From contig NZ_JALIFO010000001.1 in NCBI RefSeq assembly GCF_022867805.1, forward strand, positions 682,001 through 746,000: DNA of 64,000 nucleotides. The letters run 5' to 3'. The stretch comes from Cuneatibacter sp. NSJ-177 (lineage in GTDB: Bacteria > Bacillota > Clostridia > Lachnospirales > Lachnospiraceae). The first letter of the stretch is position 1, and every line of letters begins with the position of its first letter. Made by a program: the position numbers and the translations under genes. Below the pieces are notes generated by a model. It saw only the letters and a program-made list of their open reading frames with translations, did no database searches and had not been told where the DNA came from. This document shows positions 1 to 8,911 of the stretch, one piece after another.

Positions 1-2
1 AT

Positions 3-197
3 CTTTTCGTGGATAACAACGGCTATTTCGAGCGAAACCACACCCCGCGTCCCTTCGAGGCCCTGCCGACTTTTATGACGGACAGCGAAGTCCTGAAAGA
101 CTACCTGCACGGCGCGCATTTCCGGGCCGAGGGGTATGGGAACGAGCGGGGAGTGGATATCCGTATCTATGATATCGATAAGAAATCGGAGGAATAG
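3..197 (+). CDS. C-terminal end of an unidentified protein (5' end outside window)
   Basis: The frame is open from the first base of the window to a TAG at 195-197 and gives 64 residues. A GTG at 9 is in frame, but nothing like a ribosome site is visible before it, so I treat this as the tail of a gene that begins upstream. The visible part is hydrophilic, with no membrane segment, and ends in an acidic/lysine tail (DIDKKSEE). I do not recognise the family. A strong hairpin follows 15 bases after the stop, which supports this being a real gene end. Confidence 0.5.
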   Translation, partial: LFVDNNGYFERNHTPRPFEALPTFMTDSEVLKDYLHGAHFRAEGYGNERGVDIRIYDIDKKSEE

Positions 198-211
198 AAA
201 AGAAGCGTTTG

Positions 212-250
212 CTAGGGAGGGGATGCCGAGACACGGTATCCCCTCCCTAG
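212..250 (+). terminator. Strong hairpin, probable transcription terminator
   Basis: A 16-base arm (CTAGGGAGGGGATGCC) pairs with GGTATCCCCTCCCTAG across a 7-base loop with one G-U pair. It sits just after the partial gene. There is no U-run after it, so it may act as a processing or stability hairpin instead. The rest of 251-476 shows nothing I can name. Confidence 0.5.
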
Positions 251-476
251 TACAAATGAGGGGAAGAAGATCCTGTAGGAAATGTTTTACGGTAACAGTG
301 GCCGGGATAAGCTTGCCCGCAGTTTCGGCAAATGATCCGGCGCTGTGACCGTGTCCTATCTTTAGGAAAGCATCGGTATGTGTTTGATCGTTAAGCAAGG
401 TGGGAACGATTCCGATGGTGCTTCGTTGCCCGCTGATTGAATTGCAGCGAGAAATTGAAGAGAGGAGTCATGAATC

Positions 477-1898
477 ATGTCGGATCTTACCATGATGACC
501 ATGGAGCAGATTTCATCCATGGTGGAAAAAGGAGCGGTTTCGCCGGTAGAACTGGTGGAAGCCTGCCTGAAGCGCATTGAAGCATTGAATCCGGAATTAA
601 ACGCCTATGTCTATCTGGCGGCCGAGGAAGCCAGAATATCTGCCAGGAAGGCGGAGGAAGAGATTAAAAGCGGGTGTTATCGGGGGAAGCTTCACGGAAT
701 TCCGATTGCCCTGAAGGATCTGTATTATACGGAGGGCATCCCGACCACCGGCAGTTCCGAGGTGTTGAGAAATTTCGTTCCCGAATACGATGCCACCATC
801 ACGAAACGCCTGAAAGACGCCGGGGCAATCCTGATGGGAAAAACCAATACCCATGAATTTGCCTTTGGTCCGACCACGGAAGAAACCTGCTTTGGCCCCA
901 CAAAAAATCCTTGGAATCCGGCGAAGATCCCGGGAGGTTCTTCCGGCGGCTCCGGCGTGGCTGCGGCCACGGGAATGGCTTACGTGGCCATGGGAACGGA
1001 TACCGGCGGATCGATTCGCATTCCGGCGGCGATGTGCGGAACCGTTGGATTTAAGCCCAGCGTGGGTCTGGCCAGCCTCTACGGGATCATTGCCCTCAGC
1101 TTTAATCTGGATCATCCGGGACCTTTGTGCCGCAGCGTGGCGGATGCCGCGATCACCATGGACGCGATTACGGGCACCGATCCCCTGGACCCTTGCCCGT
1201 ATGCCGTTGCGGGGGAGCCAACCCATTTCTACGAGGGGCTTGCCGGCGCCGAAGACCTGAAAGGAAAGGTGATCGGCGTCCCGGCCAATTTCTTTTTTGA
1301 TAAGACCGACTATGAGGTGGAGCGGGTGACGCGCGAGGCGATTGACCGGCTGAAGGAACTTGGAGCGGAAATCCGTGAGATTACCATTCCTGCTATTGAT
1401 CTGGTCACCGACGCGTCCACCTGCATCATGTTCAGTGAAGCGGCCTACCTGCACCGGGACCGGTATCCGGCCATGAAGGAAAAATATCAGGCAGGCGTCG
1501 CGGCCCGGCTGGATCAGGGTGGAGCTTTCACAGCGGTACAGTACATTCAGTCTTTGCGAGAACGGGATGTGATCATGGAAGAGTGGGAGAAGGCTTTGCA
1601 GGAGGTGGATGCGGTGGTTGCCCCCACCTGTCCGATCGAAGCGTTTGACCGGGGGCTGACGCCGCCTTGGAACATTGTGACAAGAGGGCAGATAGAACCG
1701 GGAAAACCCATGTGCACCTACCACACCCGTCTGGCGGATATGACCGGTGCTCCTGCGCTTTCCCTGCCGGTGGGGCTGACGAAGAACAAACTGCCGGTGG
1801 GACTGATGATCATGGGCCGCCGCGGAGATGATCTGGGGGTGCTGCGGATCGGATCCGTTTATGAAAAGCATTATACTTACCCGGCTCTGGAGTTTTAA
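477..1898 (+). CDS. Amidase signature family hydrolase (GatA-like)
   Basis: A 473-residue amidase-signature enzyme. The Ser-cis-Ser-Lys triad is visible: Lys80 in GIPIALKD, the Gly/Ser box IPGGSSGGSG at about 151-160, and the nucleophile Ser179 in TDTGGSIR. Family members hydrolyse or transfer amides; stand-alone members act on small amides, whereas GatA works in the tRNA amidotransferase. There is no gatB or gatC nearby, and the C-terminal part (long insert, PPWNIVTRGQ) is unlike housekeeping GatA, so a catabolic amidase is more likely. The start at 477 follows AGAGGAG at 460-466; the ATG at 470 is out of frame. The substrate cannot be told from the sequence. Confidence 0.85.
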   Translation: MSDLTMMTMEQISSMVEKGAVSPVELVEACLKRIEALNPELNAYVYLAAEEARISARKAEEEIKSGCYRGKLHGIPIALKDLYYTEGIPTTGSSEVLRNFVPEYDATITKRLKDAGAILMGKTNTHEFAFGPTTEETCFGPTKNPWNPAKIPGGSSGGSGVAAATGMAYVAMGTDTGGSIRIPAAMCGTVGFKPSVGLASLYGIIALSFNLDHPGPLCRSVADAAITMDAITGTDPLDPCPYAVAGEPTHFYEGLAGAEDLKGKVIGVPANFFFDKTDYEVERVTREAIDRLKELGAEIREITIPAIDLVTDASTCIMFSEAAYLHRDRYPAMKEKYQAGVAARLDQGGAFTAVQYIQSLRERDVIMEEWEKALQEVDAVVAPTCPIEAFDRGLTPPWNIVTRGQIEPGKPMCTYHTRLADMTGAPALSLPVGLTKNKLPVGLMIMGRRGDDLGVLRIGSVYEKHYTYPALEF

Positions 1899-2000
1899 AA
1901 GAAGTTGCTGGCTGCGTGACAATCTGTTTTCATCTGCGGCGGATAGCCGGAAAAGGCATAAGAATTCTCTTGGATTTTGGGAAAAAGAATCATGTAAATA

Positions 2001-2029
2001 TTGACATGTTTGTATGATGGTGATATAGT
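2001..2029 (+). promoter_or_regulatory. Sigma-A promoter of the flavin oxidoreductase
   Basis: TTGACA at 2001-2006, a 17-base spacer, and TATAGT at 2024-2029. It is 38 bases before the start codon of the next gene. No operator-like repeat is obvious. Confidence 0.8.
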
Positions 2030-2067
2030 AAAATCATCAGAATTCATCTATGCGAAGGAGGCAGCAT

Positions 2068-4059
2068 ATGAAGTACGCAAAATTGTTCACGCCCGTGAAA
2101 ATCGGCAACGTGACGATTAAAAACCGTTTTGCTATGGCACCGATGGGCCCGCTGGGTCTGGCGGATGCGGACGGTGGTTTTAATCAGCGCGGAATTGATT
2201 ACTATACGGAGCGCGCCAAAGGCGGCACCGGTCTGATCATCACTGGTGTGACGTTTGTGGAGAATGAGATCGAGGAGCACGGCATGCCCAACTGTCCTTG
2301 TTCCACCCACAATCCGGTTCATTTTGTCCGGACCGCCCGCGAAATGACCGAGAGAATCCATGCTTACAATGCCAAAGTGTTTTTACAGATGTCCGGCGGC
2401 TTTGGCCGTGTGACGATCCCCACCAACCTGGGAGAGTTCCCGCCGGTTGCTCCGTCCCCGATTCAGCACCGCTGGCTGGATAAAACCTGCCGCGCTCTGA
2501 CCACGGAAGAGATCCGTTCCATCGTAAAGAAATTCGGCGAAGGTGCATACAATGCGAAGCGCGCCGGCTTCGACGGCGTGCAGATCCACGCGGTACATGA
2601 GGGCTATCTGATCGACCAGTTCGCAATTGCCCTGTTCAATCAGAGAACCGATGAGTACGGCGGAAGTCTGGAAAACCGCCTCCGTTTCGCAAAAGAAATC
2701 GTAGAAGAGATCAAAGAGCGCTGCGGCAAGGACTTTGTCGTGACGCTTCGTTACAGCCCGAAGAGCTTCATCAAGGAGCTGCGCGTCGGCGGCCTGCCGG
2801 GCGAAGAGTTCGAAGAGAAGGGCCGTGACCTGGAGGAAGGCGTGGAGGCTGCCAAGCTTCTGGTTGCCTATGGCTACGACGCTCTGGACACCGACGTGGG
2901 AAGCTACGACGCGTGGTGGTGGAGTCATCCGCCGATGTACCAGGAGAAAGGCCTGTACCGTCCTTACTGCAAGCTGATGAAAGAGAACGTGGACGTTCCG
3001 GTTATCTGCGCCGGCCGTATGGACGATCCAGACATGGCTCTGGAAGCCATTGAGAACGGAACCTGCGATATGATCAGCATGGGCCGTCCGCTGCTGGCGG
3101 ATCCGGATTACTGCAATAAGCTGCGCTCCGGCCGCATGGATGAAATCCGTCCCTGCATTTCCTGCCAGGAAGGCTGCATGGGCCGGATTCAGGAATATTC
3201 CATGATCAACTGTGCCGTTAACCCGCAGGCTGCGAGAGAGCGTTTCATGGCCTATACGCCGATTTTGAAGGCGAAAAAGGTGATGGTAATCGGCGGCGGC
3301 GTGGCCGGATGTGAGGCTGCTCGCGTACTGGCGACTCGCGGCCACAAGCCGGAAGTGTTCGAAGCCACCGATCATCTGGGCGGCAACCTGATCCCCGGCG
3401 GTGCTCCGGACTTTAAGGAGGACGACATTGCTCTGGCGAAATGGTTTAAGCGCCAGCTGGAGCTGCTGGAGGTTCCGGTTCATTATAATACAAAGGTTAC
3501 CAAAGAGATGGTATTGGCCGGCGGATACGATGCTGTTGTATGTGCGACCGGTTCGACTCCGAAGATGTTCCCTCTGGGCGACGATGAGAAGGTATATTCC
3601 GCAGCGGATGTCCTGACCGGTGCCAAGGAAGCCGGCGACACCATGGTCGTGGTCGGCGGCGGCCTGGTTGGCTGTGAGACCGCTCTGTGGCTGGCTCAGA
3701 AGGGCAAAAAGGTTACGATCGTAGAGGCGCTGCCGAAGATCCTTGCCCTGAACGGCCCGCTCTGCCACGCCAATAGCGAGATGCTGGAGCGCCTAATTCC
3801 CTTCCACGGAATCGAGGTTGTCTGCGGCGCCCGCGTAACCGGCTACAAGGACGGTTACCTGTCCGCCACCGTAGACGGCGAAGAGAAAAAGATCCCCTGC
3901 GACGGCGTGATCCTGTCCGTCGGCTACCGCGAGAACAATTCTCTGTATCAGGAACTGGAATTCGAAGTACCCGAAATCTACCAGCTCGGCGATGCAAAGA
4001 AAGTCGCAAATATCATGTACGCAATCTGGGATGCCTTCGAAGTAGCAAACCACATCTGA
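2068..4059 (+). CDS. NADH:flavin oxidoreductase, 2-enoate reductase / BaiH-like (FMN, 4Fe-4S, FAD)
   Basis: A 663-residue old-yellow-enzyme-type reductase with two parts. Residues 1 to about 370 form the FMN TIM barrel, with an active-site stretch HAVHEGYLIDQF and TDEYGGSLENR. A 4Fe-4S site follows with the spacing Cys363-X2-Cys366-X3-Cys370-X11-Cys382. The C-terminal half is a FAD/NAD(P)H module with GGGVAGCEAA near 410 and a second GGGLVGCETA. This is the layout of 2-enoate reductase, dienoyl-CoA reductase and bile-acid BaiCD/BaiH enzymes, which reduce activated C=C bonds. The start at 2068 has AAGGAGG at 2055-2061; an upstream ATG at 2050 would overlap that site. The gene uses many C-ending codons, as if highly expressed. 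The substrate is unknown. Confidence 0.88.
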   Translation: MKYAKLFTPVKIGNVTIKNRFAMAPMGPLGLADADGGFNQRGIDYYTERAKGGTGLIITGVTFVENEIEEHGMPNCPCSTHNPVHFVRTAREMTERIHAYNAKVFLQMSGGFGRVTIPTNLGEFPPVAPSPIQHRWLDKTCRALTTEEIRSIVKKFGEGAYNAKRAGFDGVQIHAVHEGYLIDQFAIALFNQRTDEYGGSLENRLRFAKEIVEEIKERCGKDFVVTLRYSPKSFIKELRVGGLPGEEFEEKGRDLEEGVEAAKLLVAYGYDALDTDVGSYDAWWWSHPPMYQEKGLYRPYCKLMKENVDVPVICAGRMDDPDMALEAIENGTCDMISMGRPLLADPDYCNKLRSGRMDEIRPCISCQEGCMGRIQEYSMINCAVNPQAARERFMAYTPILKAKKVMVIGGGVAGCEAARVLATRGHKPEVFEATDHLGGNLIPGGAPDFKEDDIALAKWFKRQLELLEVPVHYNTKVTKEMVLAGGYDAVVCATGSTPKMFPLGDDEKVYSAADVLTGAKEAGDTMVVVGGGLVGCETALWLAQKGKKVTIVEALPKILALNGPLCHANSEMLERLIPFHGIEVVCGARVTGYKDGYLSATVDGEEKKIPCDGVILSVGYRENNSLYQELEFEVPEIYQLGDAKKVANIMYAIWDAFEVANHI

Positions 4060-4090
4060 GGATAGCTACGAGCCGGGCAGCGAAACAGTT

Positions 4091-4132
4091 GTAACCTCCC
4101 CCAGGGGAGCTTGCTCACCTGGGGGAGGTTAC
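4091..4132 (+). terminator. Hairpin after the flavin oxidoreductase
   Basis: Perfect 15-base arms, GTAACCTCCCCCAGG and CCTGGGGGAGGTTAC, around a loop with GCTTGC. It lies 32 bases after the stop codon. No U-run follows, so it may be a stability or termination hairpin that depends on other factors. It is the first of a cluster of GC-rich hairpins. Confidence 0.55.
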
Positions 4133-4215
4133 GGCTGTTTCGCTATGTGGCGACAGCCACACGCATGGGGCGGCTTTGCCGCCCCATGAGAGCCCGGCGG
4201 AGAAGAACAGCCAGG
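4131..4215 (+). repeat. 85-base intergenic repeat, copy 1
   Basis: Identical to 4288-4372. It contains a perfect 10-base-arm hairpin at 4164-4188 (CATGGGGCGG, loop CTTTG, CCGCCCCATG). Its last 20 bases (CGGCGGAGAAGAACAGCCAGG) occur a third time, with one change, at about 4241-4261. Confidence 0.85.
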
Positions 4216-4287
4216 GAAAGCTTGCCTTCCTAGGTAGGGCCGGCGGAGAAGAACAGTCAGGGAAAGCTTGCTCTCCCAGGGGAGCTC

Positions 4288-4372
4288 ACGGCTGTTTCGC
4301 TATGTGGCGACAGCCACACGCATGGGGCGGCTTTGCCGCCCCATGAGAGCCCGGCGGAGAAGAACAGCCAGG
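4288..4372 (+). repeat. 85-base intergenic repeat, copy 2
   Basis: Exact second copy of 4131-4215, with the same internal hairpin at 4321-4345. Between the copies are shorter GC-rich inverted segments with GCTTGC loops (GGAAAGCTTGCCTTCC at about 4214-4231). The whole gene-free stretch 4060-4563 is made of such elements, a terminator and a promoter; no coding frame is convincing. Confidence 0.85.
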
Positions 4373-4465
4373 CGCCCAGGCGAAGCAGCACTCAAGGCGC
4401 CCAGGCCACGCGGCGCCTAGGAACGACCAAAGCAAGAAGCCTGCTAAACTTATGGAAAGAGTAGA

Positions 4466-4510
4466 AATACAGCCAAACACCTTTGGGAGGATCGTAGTTG
4501 GCTGTATTTT
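4466..4510 (+). terminator. Intrinsic terminator, possibly bidirectional
   Basis: AATACAGCCAA at 4466-4476 pairs with TTGGCTGTATT at 4498-4508 and is followed by TTT. The A/T flanks on both sides would allow use in either direction. It separates the repeat cluster from the OFA carrier. Confidence 0.65.
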
Positions 4511-4513
4511 TAC

Positions 4514-4541
4514 TTGCCATTTCATGCACAAATGTTATAAA
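4514..4541 (+). promoter_or_regulatory. Probable promoter of the OFA carrier
   Basis: TTGCCA at 4514-4519, a 16-base spacer, and TATAAA at 4536-4541, 22 bases before the start codon. It lies just downstream of the terminator hairpin. Confidence 0.5.
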
Positions 4542-4563
4542 AGAAAGAAGAGGATATGCAAAA

Positions 4564-5814
4564 ATGAACAAGGAAGCAACAGCCGAGGAGCTGACCAAAA
4601 AGCGCTGGCTCATGGTCATCATCAGCGGCTTGATGAATATCTGCGCCGGATCTCTCTACACCTGGAGCGTTTTTTCCTCCCCGATGGCAGAGTATCTAAA
4701 CCAGAGAACTGGTCTGGCTCTGACTGCCGGGAGTCTGGCGATCGTATTTACCGTAGCAAATTCTGTCGGCCCGATTACCATGATTTCGGGCGGCTTTATC
4801 AACGATAAACTGGGTCCGAAATGGGTCCTTTTCCTGGGTGGTCTCCTGTTTGGCGGCGGATTCCTGCTGTCTGGTTTCGCCGTCAACACACCGATGCTGA
4901 TCGCCGGTTTCGGCGTGTGCAGCGGCCTTGCGATGGGAATGATCTACGGCTGCTCCGTCAGCAACGCGGTGAAATGGTTTCCGGACCGCAGAGGAATGAT
5001 CGGTGGAATCATGACGGCAACTTACGGGCTCAGCTCCGTCATTGTCCCCCCGATTGCCAACAGTATGATCCAAAGTCTCGGTGTGACGGCGGCCTTTAAA
5101 ATCCTGGGGGCTATTTTTGTCCTGGTGCTCTGTGTGGGCAGCTTTTTTATCACCCCCTGCCCTCCGAATTTTGTTCCGGCAGGCTGGACCCCTCCCGCAG
5201 TCACAAAGAGCAACCCCTCCAACGAAAAAAATTGGAGCGGCATGCTCCACACGCCGGTCTTTTATGTCATGCTGGCGATTTTGGTCTGCGGCGCTTTCTC
5301 CGGTTTGATGCTGATCTCCCAGGCCTCCAACATGGCGCAGCAGATGGTCGGAATGACCGCAGAGGCGGCTGCGATCGTGGTTTCCGTTCTGGCTCTATTC
5401 AATGTGGCGGGCCGTGTGGTATCCGGCTGGCTCTCCGACAAGATCGGGAGAATTCGTACCTTGGAGATCGCCTTCTTGATTGCGGTCGCCGGACTGGCCA
5501 TGCTTTTGCTCAGCAATGGAAATGTGGCGCTGTTTTACGGAGGGATTTCCTTCGTCGGTTTTTGTTTTGGTTCTTTGATGGGGATCTATCCCGGATTTAC
5601 GGCCGACCGTTTCGGACAGAAACATAACAGTGTGAACTATGGAATCATGTTTATTGGCTTTGCCTTAGCAGGCCTGTTCGGCCCGATGAGCATGAATCTG
5701 ATGTACCAGAAGTCCGGAAGCTACCAGCCCGCTTTTATCGCAAGCATGGTGCTGGCGGTGATTGGGATTCTGCTGGCGCAGGTCTATAAGATGATGTCTA
5801 AGAAAAAATCGTAA
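4564..5814 (+). CDS. OFA-family MFS transporter (oxalate/formate antiporter-like)
   Basis: A 416-residue, 12-helix major facilitator. The N-terminus RWLMVIISGLMNICAGSLY with TWSVF is the typical opening of the oxalate:formate antiporter group, whose members exchange carboxylates. The inter-helix loop DKLGPKW and, in the second half, SDKIGR fit the MFS loop-2/loop-8 motif. The start at 4564 has GAAGAGGA at 4547-4554; an earlier in-frame start at 4498 would lie inside the terminator and promoter. It follows the enoate-reductase-like gene in the same direction but has its own promoter. The substrate is probably a small carboxylate. Confidence 0.85.
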   Translation: MNKEATAEELTKKRWLMVIISGLMNICAGSLYTWSVFSSPMAEYLNQRTGLALTAGSLAIVFTVANSVGPITMISGGFINDKLGPKWVLFLGGLLFGGGFLLSGFAVNTPMLIAGFGVCSGLAMGMIYGCSVSNAVKWFPDRRGMIGGIMTATYGLSSVIVPPIANSMIQSLGVTAAFKILGAIFVLVLCVGSFFITPCPPNFVPAGWTPPAVTKSNPSNEKNWSGMLHTPVFYVMLAILVCGAFSGLMLISQASNMAQQMVGMTAEAAAIVVSVLALFNVAGRVVSGWLSDKIGRIRTLEIAFLIAVAGLAMLLLSNGNVALFYGGISFVGFCFGSLMGIYPGFTADRFGQKHNSVNYGIMFIGFALAGLFGPMSMNLMYQKSGSYQPAFIASMVLAVIGILLAQVYKMMSKKKS

Positions 5815-5840
5815 GAGAAAAAGATCGATTTCCGCGAAGG

Positions 5841-5911
5841 AAAGAGGCTTCTTTTATTGACAGGCAGGACTCGAATTGAGAGCTGCTGTTGATAAGAGGA
5901 GCCTCTTTTTT
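5841..5911 (+). terminator. Terminator between convergent carrier and LysR genes
   Basis: AAAGAGGCT at 5841 pairs with AGCCTCTTT ending near 5909, followed by T's, with a long loop. It sits between the + strand carrier and the - strand LysR gene and could serve both. Confidence 0.55.
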
Positions 5912-6040
5912 GAATTTGCGAAACTAAACGGAGCCAACGGCGATTAAGGAATGACACATTTCTGGTTTGGTTATTTATTCACATGATATCAGTTGTTTTA
6001 AATTTACGTTTTTACTCCGAACGAATAAGACGGCGGTAGG

Positions 6041-7033
6041 TCAGATCAGCCCCTGACTGTACAACTCAGGAAGCGCGTCGGAGACCTGCTGCTGATAACG
6101 GCAAGAATGTTCCCGGAAAAGTTCGATGAAACGGGTCATATAAAAGGGAAGATAAGCATTTTTCCGGTAGATGCAGTTGATCCGCAGCGTTTCGGTTAAC
6201 CCTTCCAGTGAAAAAATGCACAGGGATTCTTCCGGGGCGGATGCGGCATTGTACCGTAGAACATCTGGAATCATGAACGAGGGGAAAAAAGCGGCGGCCT
6301 GCTGGAGGCTGCAAAGACCAAGCTGGGTGCTGTAGTTGCTGACGCGCAGGATCGGATTGAGCCGGATGCCATGAAAATCTGCATAAGTTTCAATCATCTG
6401 ATTGAGGGTGCTGATGGAATAATTTTGTACGACGGGAAGTTTTCCCAGCACACCGGCGGGAACCCCATTTTTCCGGTAATAAATTTCTTTTTCCGACAGA
6501 TCCAGTCCCAGCTTTCGGATCAGCCCTTTCGAAATAATCAAAAAAACCCGGTCGTTGGTGATGGGGATGGCGTGGAATTCCTGATTGGTGGTGGCATTGA
6601 CTCCGATGAATAAATCCAGGTTCCCCTTGGCCAGGAGGCGGCTTAAGGCATCGGTATCGTCGGAGTAGATGGAACAGGTGACATGGGGAAACTGCCGGTG
6701 ATAGTCGGAGAAAATATCCGGCAGCATATTTTGGGCGCGGGAGCTATTGATTCCTAATTTCAGATCCCCGCGGATTCCCCCGGAAATATCTTGGATCTCT
6801 GTTCGTATGTTGTTTTCCAAAAGCTGGATTTCAAGGAGATTTTTGTGGAGCGCCAAGCCGGCCGGGGTCAGCGCCAGATGCGGCTTCCGTTCAAAAAGGG
6901 AGGCCTGATACTCCTGCTCCAGCTTGCGGATATGATCACTGAGAGCCTGCTGAGTGATATAAGCCCGTTTGGCCGCTTTGGTAAAGCTCATTTCTTCAAC
7001 GGCAAGGAGAAACATCTTTTGACTGGTGTTCAT
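6041..7033 (-). CDS. LysR-family transcriptional regulator
   Basis: A 330-residue LysR regulator. The N-terminal winged helix is clear (FLLAVEEMSFTKAAKRAYIT, then QQALSDHIRKLE), followed by an effector domain of about 230 residues. The ATG at 7033 follows AGAAAGAAGG on the minus strand and is preferred over an upstream ATG at 7060. It is divergent from the dehydratase/TRAP operon and about 200 bases from it, the usual arrangement for a LysR activator of the neighbouring operon. The effector is presumably the imported acid or a product of it (inference). Confidence 0.9.
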   Translation of the reverse strand: MNTSQKMFLLAVEEMSFTKAAKRAYITQQALSDHIRKLEQEYQASLFERKPHLALTPAGLALHKNLLEIQLLENNIRTEIQDISGGIRGDLKLGINSSRAQNMLPDIFSDYHRQFPHVTCSIYSDDTDALSRLLAKGNLDLFIGVNATTNQEFHAIPITNDRVFLIISKGLIRKLGLDLSEKEIYYRKNGVPAGVLGKLPVVQNYSISTLNQMIETYADFHGIRLNPILRVSNYSTQLGLCSLQQAAAFFPSFMIPDVLRYNAASAPEESLCIFSLEGLTETLRINCIYRKNAYLPFYMTRFIELFREHSCRYQQQVSDALPELYSQGLI

Positions 7034-7094
7034 GGTGACCTTCTTTCTGGTTTTGCACAAATAAATACTTGTATGTCAATCCATAAATAACTGT

Positions 7095-7123
7095 TTTACA
7101 TTGTTCTGAAAGTGCACTAAAAT
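7095..7123 (+). promoter_or_regulatory. Promoter of the dehydratase/TRAP operon
   Basis: TTTACA at 7095-7100, a 17-base spacer, and TAAAAT at 7118-7123, about 110 bases before the dehydratase start. It lies in the divergent region shared with LysR, where a LysR site would be expected; I could not pick out a convincing T-N11-A box. Confidence 0.6.
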
Positions 7124-7231
7124 ATGAAATATAAAAATGATATGGAGAGAATTATAATACAAATAAGCGAAAAAGACAAGCATCTTGCTTTGTTCTTTAA
7201 AGGAAAGAACTGGAAAAGAGGAGGAGAAGAA

Positions 7232-8890
7232 ATGGGAATGCGGGGGGATTGCAACGAAGTCACCGAGGCCTATTATACCGGGCTGATGGCTTCCGTCGGC
7301 TATCGAAAGGGTGATATCGAAAAGCCGGTCATAGGGATTGTAAATTCTTACAATGAAGTAAACCCAGGACATAAACCATTTGCGGATATCAGTAAGGCTG
7401 TCAAAGAAGGCGTGTGGGCGGCCGGAGGGACTCCGGCTGAATTCAGCGTCCCAGCTCCCTGCGATGGAATGGCACAGGGGGAGGGAATGCACTGTGTCCT
7501 GCCGCAGAGAGATTTGATTGCCGCGGCCATTGAAGGGATGGCACGGGCCCACGGCTTTGACGGACTGGTTTTTCTTTGTTCCTGTGATAAGATCGTACCG
7601 GGTATGCTGATGGCAGCTTGTGAACTGGATAAGCCGTCACTGTTTTTAACGGCAGGAGCCATGCTTCCTTATCAGGACGGGGATGGAAATACCTTCGTTA
7701 CCTGCGATCTGAAAGAGGCGATCGGAAAAAAGGCGTCGGGAAAAATTACAGATGGAACCATGGACGATTGGATTTCCCATATGTGTTTTTCCAGCGGAAC
7801 CTGTTCCATGTATGGAACGGCCAATACAATGGGCACCATGCTGGAAGCATTGGGGCTGGCCCCTTTTGGATCCGCAACCATGCTGTTCTGCGCGGCTGAA
7901 AAAATTTGGCAGAGCCGCGACGTCGGGGAACGGATCGTCTCTCTGACCAAGCGGGGGAAGAATTTTAAGCAGTATTTTAATGAAACGTCGATCGCCAATG
8001 GGATACGATATATTTCAGCCACCGGCGGATCCACCAACGCGGTGCTGCACATGATTGCAGTGGCAAGGACATTGGGGGTATCCCTTGGTCTCGATGATTT
8101 TGAAAAGCTCCAGTCGGAGGTTCCGGTCATCGCTAAATTTAAGCCGTCATCCCCGTACCATATGCAGGACTATCACAGGGCCGGAGGGGTTCGGGCCGTT
8201 CTGTCTACGATCCGGGAGTTCCTGGATTTGGGGATGCCGATGGGATATCAGCAGTCAACGCTTCGCGAGGTGCTTTTGGAGGTTCCCCAAAAGATAGACA
8301 GGGAGGTGATCCGGGATTTGGATCATCCCTATGAGGAAAACGGCTGTTTTTCTATCTTGTTTGGGAATCTGGCGCCCCAGGGATCCGTAGTGAAAAAAAC
8401 CGGCGTCGACCCGGCGATGTTTTACCACAAAGGTCCGGCTGTTGTCTTTGAATCTGAGGAAGAGGTTCGAGACTATATGCTGAACAAAAAGGTAAAGCCA
8501 GGCTCCGTGCTGGTGATCCGCTATGAGGGCCCGAAAGGCGGACCGGGGATGCGCGAGATGTCGATTCCGGCCGCCATGTTGGTGGGAATGGGGCTGCATA
8601 CTTCGGTGGCCATGGTGACGGATGGACGGTATTCCGGCGCTTCCCGCGGTCCCTGTGTCGGCCATGTGGCCCCGGAAGCATGGGAAGGCGGGCCGATTGC
8701 CCTGGTCCGAGACGGAGATATGATTGAGATTGATCTGAACCGCCACAAAATCGAACTGTGTGTTCCGGAGTATGAGCTGGAGGAAAGGAGGAAACAATTC
8801 GAAAGACCGGACAAACAGGTAAAAGGGATGCTGAAAGCTTACCGGGAGCGAGTGAGTGGAGCGGATGAGGGAGCACTTTGGCTTTTCTAA
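7232..8890 (+). CDS. IlvD/Edd family dehydratase, probable sugar-acid dehydratase
   Basis: A 552-residue IlvD/Edd-type lyase that removes water from a 2,3-dihydroxy acid. Cys118 in CSCDK and Cys191 in GTCSMYG are the cluster ligands. The first-loop cysteine of the 2Fe-2S sugar-acid dehydratases is absent ([13 protein letters not shown] at 38-50), as in E. coli-type 4Fe-4S IlvD. The C-terminal [16 protein letters not shown] is also typical. The ATG at 7232 follows AGAGGAGGAG; earlier in-frame starts lack a ribosome site. There are no branched-chain synthesis genes nearby. Its place beside a TRAP transporter and a racemase homologue suggests aldonic or similar acid breakdown, but true IlvD activity cannot be ruled out. 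Confidence 0.82.
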   Translation: MGMRGDCNEVTEAYYTGLMASVGYRKGDIEKPVIGIVNSYNEVNPGHKPFADISKAVKEGVWAAGGTPAEFSVPAPCDGMAQGEGMHCVLPQRDLIAAAIEGMARAHGFDGLVFLCSCDKIVPGMLMAACELDKPSLFLTAGAMLPYQDGDGNTFVTCDLKEAIGKKASGKITDGTMDDWISHMCFSSGTCSMYGTANTMGTMLEALGLAPFGSATMLFCAAEKIWQSRDVGERIVSLTKRGKNFKQYFNETSIANGIRYISATGGSTNAVLHMIAVARTLGVSLGLDDFEKLQSEVPVIAKFKPSSPYHMQDYHRAGGVRAVLSTIREFLDLGMPMGYQQSTLREVLLEVPQKIDREVIRDLDHPYEENGCFSILFGNLAPQGSVVKKTGVDPAMFYHKGPAVVFESEEEVRDYMLNKKVKPGSVLVIRYEGPKGGPGMREMSIPAAMLVGMGLHTSVAMVTDGRYSGASRGPCVGHVAPEAWEGGPIALVRDGDMIEIDLNRHKIELCVPEYELEERRKQFERPDKQVKGMLKAYRERVSGADEGALWLF

Positions 8891-8911
8891 AAAATGCGAG
8901 GAGGAAATAAA

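Noticed and set aside
597-1922. Long minus-strand frame opposite the amidase
   Set aside because: Antisense shadow of a gene whose family motifs are clear on the plus strand.
4060-4460. Repeat cluster considered as a CRISPR array or an attachment site
   Set aside because: Only two exact copies, with self-complementary hairpins and no regular spacers or nearby cas or integrase gene.
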